Source: PCRC01 sp017848435
Lineage (GTDB): Bacteria; Pseudomonadota; Gammaproteobacteria; Burkholderiales; Burkholderiaceae_C
Assembly (NCBI GenBank): GCA_965284315.1
Contig: OZ260072.1
Span: 620,001-684,000 of the forward strand
Direction of reading: 5' to 3'
DNA length: 64,000 nucleotides
How positions within the stretch are numbered: position 1 is the first letter of the stretch; each line of letters opens with the position of its first letter. A model generated the notes under the pieces. That model did not search any database. It worked only from the letters and a program-made list of their open reading frames with translations, and was not told the DNA's origin. The position numbers were made by a program, and so were the translations under genes. Of the stretch, positions 52,072-62,800 are shown piece after piece.

Positions 52072-52568
52072 GCAATCAATTCGTGGGCGACCAGCACGGC
52101 ACGCCAGGCCGCCAGCTTGCGGTCGAACGACCACGAGGCATTGGCCGGGCTGGTGGAGGGCAGTTTCACCACCGGCACGCCCAGGGCGGCGGTGTGCTGT
52201 GCATGGCGATAACTTTCGCCGCCATTATGGGCGATGGCCCGCAACGCCGGGCAGTGCTGCCGCAGCGTGCCGAAATCGTTGGTTTGCGCGTCGCGTATCG
52301 CGCTGTCCAGGCTGCCCTGGCGCTCGCAGGCGGCGTACATGTCCCACAGGCCCAGGCCTTGCTGCAACAGCCAATTGCAACGGTCGGCGTAGCCCAGCGC
52401 CAGCACGGCGGCGGTGTCTTTGGCCAGCAGGGTGGTGACGATGGGCCAGAAATGGTTGCGCGGGTGGGCGTAGTACTGCTGCGCCGCCAGCGAGGCGGCG
52501 CCGGGGAAGCTGCCCAACACCAGCAACCGTGTGGCGGGTGACACCACCGGTGGCAAGCCGGTCAGCAC
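52068..52568 (-). CDS. DNA-deoxyinosine (uracil-DNA family) glycosylase
   Basis: 166 aa, family of hypoxanthine/uracil DNA glycosylases. Motif 1 region LLVLGSFPGAASLAAQQYY, AHPRNHFWPIVTTLLA and the second motif KLPSTSPANASWSF are visible. Start is GTG at 52568, overlapping the TatD stop by 7 bp. It removes deaminated purines from DNA, so pairing with the TatD nuclease in one operon is a plausible repair grouping. Confidence 0.85.
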   Translation of the reverse strand: MLTGLPPVVSPATRLLVLGSFPGAASLAAQQYYAHPRNHFWPIVTTLLAKDTAAVLALGYADRCNWLLQQGLGLWDMYAACERQGSLDSAIRDAQTNDFGTLRQHCPALRAIAHNGGESYRHAQHTAALGVPVVKLPSTSPANASWSFDRKLAAWRAVLVAHELIA

Positions 52569-53485
52569 GGCGCACCGCCGGGCAACAGGGCCTGCAGACG
52601 GGGCAACGCAGCCAAAGCATTGGCGGTAGTGGCTGCGGCCAAGTCGGGTACCGACATGCCACGCAACCCGGCCACCACCGAGCCAATGCGGGGCAGTTCT
52701 CCGGGTTCATTGCACCCTTGTGGAACGCCGGCGTCGCGTTGCTGTTTGGTGGTGTAGAGCCAGTGCGGGGGCATGTCCGGCGCGTCTGTTTCCAGCACCA
52801 GTGCTTCCAGCGGCAGGCTGCTGGCCAGCGCGCGCAATTGCAAGGCCCGCGCGAAGGTGACCGCGCCACCAAAACCCAGCTTGAACCCCAGCGAAATGAA
52901 GGCGTCCGCCTGTTGCCGGCTGCCATTGAAGGCATGGGCAATGCCATGCCACCGCCCACCCGGCCCTGCCACCGCACGCAGGTATTTCAACAAACGGTCG
53001 GCCGAGTGCCGCACATGCAGCACCACCGGCAACCCATGCTTGCGCGCCAGTTGCAGCTGCGCGCTGTAGAAATACTCCTGCTTGGCCCGCATCTCGGGCG
53101 TGCACAGCGCGGGCACAAAGAAGTCCAGGCCAATCTCACCAAGCGCCACAAGTTGCGGATCCCCTCGGCGCGCCGAGAGCGCATTGTCGAGCGATTTCAA
53201 ATCGCGATCATCCGCGCTCGGAACAAACAGTGGGTGGATGCCAAGGGCGTAGCCATCCCCGTGGGCATGCGCCAGCCGCTCAACTGCGGCGAATCCGCCG
53301 CAATTCACCGACGGCAGGACACAAACCGCCACAGACCGCAGAGCCGCCCTCGCGCGAACAGTGTGGACGTCCCGCCCACCCGACTGAAACTCCATGGCAT
53401 CAAGGTGGCAATGCGTGTCGATCCATTGCACGGTATCGCAAGCACCGTGCCGGACCGCAAATGGTGCTTTTTGTTCGATCGTCAT
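52562..53485 (-). CDS. TatD-family metal-dependent hydrolase
   Basis: 307 aa (usual ~260-300). Metal-binding motifs: WIDTHCHLDAMEF, ALGEIGLDFF, LPVVLHVRHSADRLL, and LETDAPDMPPHWLY. Members are 3'-5' DNases or deacylase-like hydrolases. The gene starts the TatD-glycosylase-SpeE-like unit (ATG at 53485). Confidence 0.88.
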   Translation of the reverse strand: MTIEQKAPFAVRHGACDTVQWIDTHCHLDAMEFQSGGRDVHTVRARAALRSVAVCVLPSVNCGGFAAVERLAHAHGDGYALGIHPLFVPSADDRDLKSLDNALSARRGDPQLVALGEIGLDFFVPALCTPEMRAKQEYFYSAQLQLARKHGLPVVLHVRHSADRLLKYLRAVAGPGGRWHGIAHAFNGSRQQADAFISLGFKLGFGGAVTFARALQLRALASSLPLEALVLETDAPDMPPHWLYTTKQQRDAGVPQGCNEPGELPRIGSVVAGLRGMSVPDLAAATTANALAALPRLQALLPGGAPC

Positions 53486-53832
53486 GGCAATTTCACGAAG
53501 ATGTCAAAGTCTGAATGGAACATGGCCTTGTCTTTCTTGAACTCAAGCTGGCGCTGTCGTTGGCACTTCAAGAATTCCGTACTCCGCGTTCGTCGGTGGG
53601 TCGAAATCTCTGTTAACGAATTGAGTCCATCGGCACTTGTCGATGGCAATAAACCCAACCCATCCTACCGACAACCCCGCCTGCAACTGTCTGAACGGTT
53701 GGCAAAAAACCGCTAATGCCATCGAACGCAGTGGACAGCAGATGCATGGGCTTGCCGTTCACCCAGGTGTGTACGGAACGCGCGAAATTTTGACCTCCGC
53801 ACATCGAAAAGTTTGATTTTTTAGAGGTGAAC
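53486..53832. other. 347-bp upstream region of the giant nuclease gene
   Basis: No credible gene on either strand. GC content drops and short ORFs lack SD. It probably holds promoters for the divergent TatD operon and the giant ORF. I could not assign a promoter. Confidence 0.55.
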
Positions 53833-56800
53833 ATGCCATTTCAAATCCCTGGCGCTGCCGGCGTCGTCAGCCAAATTTTTCAAGCCCTGCAAGGGGGAGC
53901 CCCCGCCAATGCGCTTTACCGGGCCAGCATCAACGCCGCCACCAGTTTGGGCACTGAGAGTTTCGCGCGGTTTGTTGGCGCTCAGTTCACCGACACCAAC
54001 GCGGCGTTGGCAACGAAGGTGCTGGGAAACATTGGCATTTCCGCAACCACCACCAATCCGATCGCTTTCCAAGCGCTGCTTGGTGCCCTCACCGATGCGT
54101 ACCGGACTTTCCCCAACGACCGAGGCCTGGTCACCCTGAATTTGACCGACATCCTCTCTGGCCGTGACGGACGCTTGGGCATCGGCCTGGAAAACAACGC
54201 CACTTACGGCCGCGCGGCCAGCGAGTTCAACAGTCTGATCGCCTTCCGAAACACCCATTCTGCCAACACCAGCAGCACGGATTTTTCCAACGCACCCCTG
54301 CCCACCAACCCCATCATCCGCATCCAGGGGGTCGCCATCGACGGCTTGGTGCGCGACGCCCAGGTATTTCTGGACCTCAATGGCAACGGCGTTCGCGACG
54401 CGGGCGAGCTCACCACCACCACGGACGCTTTTGGCAACTACACGATCGACTCGCCGGTAGCCAACGTCCGGCTCGTGCTCAATGGCGGAATCGACACTGG
54501 CACGGGCCTGCCCAACACATTGACCTTGACCGGTCGCACGATCGCTGGCTCAAACAGCAGCAACGAGCTCAACCTCACGCCGTTGACCACGCTGTCCGAT
54601 ACGGTGGCGATCTTGCTTGCCAATGGGCAACCCATCACACAGTCGGTCCTCGCCCAAGCCGATGGCATTGTCAAAGAGCAACTGGGTCTGACCGGGTCCG
54701 AGAACCTTCAGGCCATCAACCCCGTGTCCGACGGTGGTCCTGCCGCGTTGGAAATTTTCCAGCGTGGCGTGGCCTTGGCCAACCTGATCAGCGGCACACA
54801 ATCGGCGGCCGCATTGGACAACAACACCGCCACCACCCCAGCCACTGTCCAAACCCCTTTGCTCAACAGCATCGCTCGAGAACTGATCCGCCTCTCTCAA
54901 AGCAACCCGACCAGCGTGGTAGATCTGGGCAACAGCGTGAACATCGGTAGCTTCCTCGCCCAGGCCTTGGCCGACACCTCAGCCGCCAGCGCGAGACTGA
55001 TCGCTGGGCTGGCCGCTGCCAACCAGCAAATCGACAACACCCCCAGTGTGGGCGCAGCCATGCAGGTGCAGTCAGCGTTTCTGCAAACGGTTCAGGCCTC
55101 GGCCGCACCCGCACCCGCACCCGCACCCGCACCCGCACCCGCACCCGCACCCGCACCCGCACCCGCACCCGCACCAGCACCCGCACCCGCACCCGCACCC
55201 GCACCCGCACCCGCACCCGCACCCGCACCCGCACCAGCACCCGCACCCGCACCCGCACCAGCACCAGCACCAGCACCAGCACCAGCACCAGCACCAGCAC
55301 CAGCGCCAGCAGTCATTGGCAACCCCAGTGTGCACTCCGTCACCGAGGACACGGCCGTCGTCAATGGCACCCTGCTGGCCAGCGGCACCATCTCCCTCAC
55401 CGATGTCAACAGTGGCGAAGCGGCCTTCTCCACTACGGTGACGCCCGCCGCTGGCAACCTCGGCGTTCTTGTACTGGCCGCCAACGGCAATTACACCTAC
55501 TCGGTGGCCAACAGCGCGGCGCAATACCTCGGTACCAGCCAGACCAAGCTGGACATTTTCACCGTCACGTCGCTGGACGGTACCTCCAAACAGGTCAGCT
55601 TCACCGTCAATGGCGTCAACGATGCACCAGTGGCCAACAACGACACGCTGCCAGAAGCACTGGAAGACACGGCCATCGTTTACAACGCGTCCCAATTGCT
55701 GGGCAACGACACCGATGCCGACACCGGCGTCCAACTCACCATCGCCAGCGTCGCGCGCGGCATCGGCGGCAATGTGTCGCTCAGCCCCGACGGGGCCGTC
55801 ACCTTCACCCCCGATGCCGACTTCAGCGGGCAGGCCAACTTCAGCTACACCGCCACAGATGGCGCACTTAACAGCAGCCCGGCCACCGTCACAGTCAACG
55901 TAACGGGCATCAACGACGCGCCGTCTGGCACCAACAACACCCTCAGCATCAACGAAGACACGCCACGCGGTTTCACCGCCACCGACTTCGGGTTCAGTGA
56001 CACCAACGACACCCCGGCCAACGCGCTGGCGGCCGTGATCATCAGCACGCTGCCAAGCACTGGCAGCCTTGCGCTGAACACCGTGCCCGTGACCGCTGGG
56101 CAAAGCATCCCGGCAGCCAGCATTCCTGGCCTGGTGTTCACGCCGGCGTCCAACGGCAACGGTACAGGCTACGCCAGCTTCAGCTTTCAGGTGGTCGACG
56201 ACGGCGGCACCGCCAACCTTGGGCAAAACACCGACCAGAGCGCCAATACCATCACCATCAACGTCGTCGCGGTGAACGATGCCCCTGGCATCAGCGGCGT
56301 GCCAGTTGCTGTGCAGCCCGTCACAGTGGGTGTGGCCGCCGACTTGGCCGACTTCACGGTGACCGACATTGACAGCCCCACCCTGGTGGTGACCCTGACG
56401 CCGACCAACGGCACGCTCAATGGCCTGACCGATGCCGATGCCAACACCGCCGGCATCCAGCTCACAGGCTCGTCTGCAAGCATCAATGCGGCCATCGCAG
56501 ACGCCACCTTCACGGCCGCAGCACCCGGTGCGGCATCCATTGGCATCGGCGTCTCTGATGCCCTGGCGCCTGTTGTCACCGGCATCTACAGCCTGTCCGC
56601 CACGGCAGCACCTCCTCCAGGCCCCAGTGTCACGCTGATCAGCACCATCCAGGGAGCGGGTGATGCCTCTCCGTTGGTTGGCCAGAGCGTCACCGTGCAA
56701 GCCCGCGTCACCGCCTGGCTGCCCAATCTGAGCCTGTTCTACGTACAGGAAGAGGCCGCTGACTCGGACGGCAATGCGCTCACTTCCGAGGGCGTTGCTG

Positions 56801-59800
56801 TGTTTTATGGCACTAACCCCTCACCGGTCAACGCCAACAGCATCGGCGACACAGTGCGCTTCACTGCGGTTGTGACCGAGTTCTTTGGTCTGACCGAACT
56901 GACCACACTCAGCAATTTCAGCGTGGTCACTGACGGCACCGAAGCCAACCTCGACACCGCTGTACAGGTCAAATTGCCGATTGCCACCGGCACCACGCTG
57001 GAACGCTACGAGGGCATGCTGGTTGAGTTTTCTGCCGCCAGCGGCAACGGCCTGTTTGTCGCCGACACGTTCACCTACGGACGCTTCGGCGAGATCATCT
57101 TCCACGCCGACGCGGCCCCTTACACCTATACCCAACTCAACCAGCCCAGCGTCACCGGCAATGCGGCGTACAACGACTTCCTGGCGCGCAACAGCATCAT
57201 TCTGGAAGACAACCTCAGCACCCAGAACCCTTCGCTTGCCACACTGCAGGCCGATGGCTACCCGCTGCAGCGCGGTGGTGCCGACCTTGGTGCCGACAAC
57301 TTCATCCGCGTCGGCGACAGCACGCCCAGCCTCACCGGTGTGCTGGGCTTTGGTCTGTACGGCTCACCCGGTGTCGGCAGCTATGAGCTACAGCCCACAG
57401 GCGTGACCAACCTGACTCCAGCGCCGCGCCCGGCCATGCCCAGCGCAACAGAGTTGTTGGCCGGTGGCATTGGCGCACCCGAGATCAAGGTTTCCAGCTT
57501 CAACGTACTGAACTATTTCACCCAGTTCTCAGGCAATTTCACCACCACAGCGGGCAATTCGATTGCGGTGCGCGGCGCGAACAATTCCGCCGAGTTTGTT
57601 CGCCAGCAAACCAAGATCGTGGAAGCCATCATCGGCACCGGTGCCGACGTACTGGGCTTGACTGAAATCCAGAACAATGGCTTTGCCGACGGCAGTAGCG
57701 CAATCGACAACCTCGTCGATGCGTTGAATGCAAAAGCCGGGGCGGGCACCTACGGTTACATCAGGGCTCCCTACAGCAACGGCAGTGCCGCGTTGCCGGG
57801 TGCGGGCAGCGACGCGATCACCGTGGCCATCATCTACAAACCCGGCGTTGTGCAGCCACTGGGCAACGCCGCCATTCCTGACACAGCGGTCTATACGGCT
57901 TACCAGTCTGACAGCCGCGTCCCGGTAGCGCAGACTTTCGGCTATCTCGGTGACAGCAGCAAGCAGTTCACGCTGGTGGTCAACCACCTCAAGTCCAAAG
58001 GGTCTCTGTCGAACAACTTTGCGGGCGATGCGGATACCGGAGATGGCCAGGGCAACAACAACCCGACCCGCCTTGAAGCGGCGGTGGACCTGGCCCGTTG
58101 GCTTGCCACCAACCCGACCAGTGCCACCGACGGTGACTACCTGGTGGTGGGAGACTTCAACAGCTATGCGATGGAAGACCCGGTCCGCTTTCTCACCGAC
58201 GCCACGTTCAATGAGGCAGGTGTTTTTGGCGGCTACGACATTCCCACCGCAGCCGAATCACTGAATGGCGCCTACACCTTCCTGGGCAGCCCTACCGACT
58301 ACAGCTACGTATTCGACGGTCTGCGTGGCTCGCTTGACTACGCTTTTGCACACGGCCTGAACACCGAAATAACAGGCATCACACACTGGAACATCAACGC
58401 CGACGAGCAGATCTCCATTGACTACAACACCGAGTTCAACCCAACTGGTTTGTACAGCCCCAACGCCTTCCGATCGTCGGACCACGACCCGGTGATCATT
58501 GGCCTGCGGCTGAACAGCGAACTGGGCAGCCCAGCGCCGGCACCGACGCCAGCGCCAGACGGCACGCCACCCACCCTGACGTCCAGTGCGCCGGCCGACA
58601 ACGCGGTCAATATCGCCCCGGGTGCCAACATCGTTCTCACGTTCAGTGAGGCCGTTAAAAATGGCGTTGGCAACATCGTCCTCAACGCCATTGACCCGGG
58701 CGTGTCCGATGTCACCATCGACGTCAACAGCGCGCAGGTCAGCATCAACGGCAGTGTGGTCACCATCAACCCGACCGCTGACCTGCAGGCGGGCCAGGCC
58801 TATGCGGTGCAGTTGGCAGCAGGCGTCATCAAAGACCTGGCAGGCAACGACTTCGCCGGTTTTGTGGACAACACCACGCTCAACTTCACGACCGCTGTCG
58901 TCGCACCCTCTCCAACCGTGTTCATCAACGAGATTCATTACGACAACGCGGGCACAGACACGCTGGAATCCATCAGTCTCGCCGGCCCCGCCGGCACTGA
59001 CCTGTCTCAGTATTCGATCGTTCGTTTCAATGGCGGTGTCGCGACAGCGGCTGTGGCATACACGACACCGGCAGTCAGCACGCCGTTGCCGGCCACCATC
59101 GACGACGAAGGCAACGGCTTTGGCGAAGTCTTCATCCGCTTCGCAGTAGATGGTTTGCAAAACGGCACCAGCGATGGCATTGGGTTGCTGTTCAATGGCC
59201 AGGTGGTGCAGTTGCTCAGCTACGAAGGCGTCTTCACCGTTGCACCAGGTCAAGGTGCATTCAGTGGCCTCACCAGCACAGACATTGGTGTTGCAGAAGC
59301 CGGCACTGAAGCACTGGTCAGTGGCCAGCCGCTGTCATTGCAACTGATTGGCACAGGCAGCGTCTACAACGACTTCACTTGGCGCGGCCCAACGGTGGTG
59401 CATTCGTTCGGCACGATCAACTCCGGTCAAACGTTTGTAGGAGCGCCTGCGCCCGCCCCGGCAATCAACCAAGCGCCTGCGGGCAGTGACAACACCATTT
59501 CATTGAACGAAGACGCAATACGCACCTTCAGCGCAAGCGACTTTGGCTTCACAGACACGGCCCCCTTGAACACCCTGGCTGCGGTGCGCATCAGCACCTT
59601 GCCGGTTGTGGGTGTACTCAGCTACAACGGCACAGCGCTCACCCCAGCCCAAATCTCCGCCGGCTACGAAGTGGCCATGGCCAACCTGGGCATGCTGTCC
59701 TATACCCCCACTGCCAACGCCAATGGCATCGCCTACAGCAGCTTCACTTTCCAGGTGCGTGACAACGGTGGCACCGCCAACGGCGGCATGGACCTGGACC

Positions 59801-62800
59801 CCAGCCCCAACACCCTCACCTTCAACATTGCCCCGATCAACGACGCACCGCAGAACACGGTACCCGCTGCGCAAAACACGGCTTTTGGCATACCGCTGGC
59901 GATCGCTGGCCTGAGCGTCAGCGACATTGACGCCGGCAACGCCAGCCTGACCGTGACTTTGGCTGTGGTCAGCGGCACACTGAATGCAGGAACAGTGGTC
60001 GGTGGCGCGACGATTGCCACCAACGGCACCAGCAGCATCACGCTGAGTGGCAGCCAAGCCGCGGTCAACCTCACGCTCGGCGCCAACGTGAGCTACACAC
60101 CTGCCTACGGTTTTGCCGGCAGCGACACCCTGACCCTGACCACCCTCGACAACGGTCACACCGGTGGTGCTGCGCTGATGGACATCGACACCGTGACCAT
60201 CAACGTGGCAGTCCCCACCACACCCCAAACCTTCACGCCGAACACAGGCACCACCTTTGGCTCGTCCGACGCGTCCACCGCGTTGCCGATCGACGCCCGC
60301 TACATCCTGGTTGGCGACGACGAAGCCAACGTGCTACGCGTGTACGACCGCGCCGGCGGTGCTGCGGTCAAGGAAATCGGTTATGGCAGCTTCCTCGGCA
60401 TTGGCAACAATGAGTTGGACCTAGAAGGCTCGACACTGATCGGCAACACCGCCTATTTCATCGGCTCGCATGGCAACAGCAAGGCCGGTGCCGACCAGAA
60501 CAACCGCGAATTCATCTTCTCGGCCACCGTGTCCGGCACCGGCAGCAGCACGGCTGTGAACTTCACAGGCCAGTATGCTGGCCTGGAAACGGCGCTGGTG
60601 AACTGGGACAGCAGCAATGGCCATGGCAAAGGGGCCAATTTCTTCGGCTTTGCAGCCAGCACGGCCATGGGCTCGCCAGAGCGCAATGCCGGCATCGGCA
60701 TTGAAGGGCTGAGCGCATCGGTTGACAACAGCGCACTGTGGATCGGGTTCCGTGCGCCCGTCACCGGCGGTGCGGCACTGAACAAGGCGCTGATCGTGCA
60801 GATCACGAACATCGACGCTGTGCTGGCCGGAGCGGCCGCCCCGGTATTTGGTACGTCAATCGAGCTCGATCTGGGTGGCCGTGGCATTCGCAGCATCGAG
60901 AAAAATGCCGCAGGCCAGTACATTGTGATCGCTGGCCCTGCCGGCAACGCCACGGTCGATGTGGCCGACGACTTCCGGCTCTACACCTGGAACGGCAGCG
61001 TGGACGCCAATGGCCAAGCCACCAGCCTGGTGTTGCGCGCCGTGGCGCTGGACGCTTTGTTGGCCGGTGGTGGCTCCTTCGAAACCATCGTACAGGTGCC
61101 GAACAGCCTGACCGACAGCACCTATGTGCAATTGCTGCAAGACGATGGTGGCGTACTGATTGGCGGCATGGAGTCCAAAGATCTGCCGCCAGCACAACAG
61201 CAATTCACCGGCAACTTCGTGCAAATCGGCGCACCCATCACAGACACCGTGGCGCCGCTGCTGGTTCGCAGCACCCCGGCAGACAACGCCACCGGTGCGT
61301 CGGTCACCACGGTCTCGCTCACTTTCAATGAACCCGTTCGCGCCGGTACCGGCAACTTCGTGTTCACATCGGGCACCGCACCAACGGTGACGATTGCCGC
61401 TAACGACCTACAGGTCAGGTACGAGTACAACGGCATCACCATCACACCCACCACGCCTTTGCAGGCCAACACCACTTACACCCTGACGTTGGCGAACGGT
61501 GTGGTGGTTGACGCGGCAGGCAATGCGTATTCGCAAGCCGGCAACCCGGTGGATTTCACAACGGCAGCGGGCGCAACGATTGCTGGGACAGTGCTGGCAG
61601 CGGGTGACGTGTTCTTCCTCGAAATCAACACCGACGACACTGATTCGTTCGCCTTCAGTTTCGTCAAGGACATTGTGGCAGGCACGCGCATCAGTTTCTC
61701 GGACCGCGACGCCACCGTATCCGGTTTACCAGCAACAGGCGAGGCGGCTTACGTGTGGACCGCCGACGTGAACTACCTGGCGGGCACCATCGTCACCATC
61801 CAGCCAGGCACATTGACCAATGGCAACCCAACAGCTTCGCAAGGCACCGTGCTGGGAACCAACGGTGGCCTGAGCGCCACCGCTGAAACGGTGTATGCGT
61901 TTCAAGGCAGGGACGACGGTTCGATGACGGGCGGTATCGCCGGCCTGGGCAGTGGCACGGCGGGGGCGATCACGGTGGAAACCTTCCTCGCGGCCATCAA
62001 TGCCGGTGGTGCGGCAGCGGGGGTGATTCCTGCCAGCATCGCTGACTTTGCACAAACCTTCACGACCGACAACGCGGTTTTCACCGGCAATGTCAACGGA
62101 AGAACCGGCCCGGTCGCAGCTGCTGCACTGGCTGCGGAAGCCCGCAACAACACCAACTTCTTTACCAGCGACACCGCTGTCTCGCCAGTCACCGCGAATC
62201 GTGTCGTCTTCCCCAGCCACGCACCCGCCGGGACCGACAGCGCCGTCACGTTCAACGAAGACACACCACAGTCTTTCACCGCCACCGACTTCGGCTTCAC
62301 CGACCCCAACGACGGCGCGCCCAACAGCCCGGCCAACGCGCTGCAGGGGGTGCGCATCACCACCTTGCCAACCGCAGGCACGCTCACGCTGTCGGGCACA
62401 CCGGTGGTGGCGGGCGCGACCATCGCGTTGGCCGACATCGCCAACCTGCTGTTCACACCGGCCAGCCATGCTAACGGCAGCGCCTACGCCAGCTTCACCT
62501 TCCAGGTGCAGGACAACGGCGGCACGGCGCGCGGCGGCAACGACCTGGACGCCACGCCCAACACCATCACCTTCAACGTGACGGCCATCAACGACGCGCC
62601 CGTCAACACCGTGCCTGGCCCCCAAGCCACCACCACACACACCGGCCTGGCCATTGCCGGCCTGGCCATCAGCGACGTGGACGCCGCCGCCGGCAGTCTG
62701 ACCGTGACGCTCGCCGTCAACAACGGCACGCTCGCACTGTCGGGCAGCAACGTCACCGGCAGCGGTACCGCGCAGGTCACGGTAACTGGCACGGTGAGCC

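Noticed and set aside
55105..55314. CRISPR-like array
   Set aside because: Repeat unit is 6 bp with no spacers; it is a coding microsatellite.
55072..56700. 542-aa minus-strand ORF with Cys-Gly repeats
   Set aside because: Antisense translation of the Ala-Pro repeat array; the sense frame continues as one long coding region.
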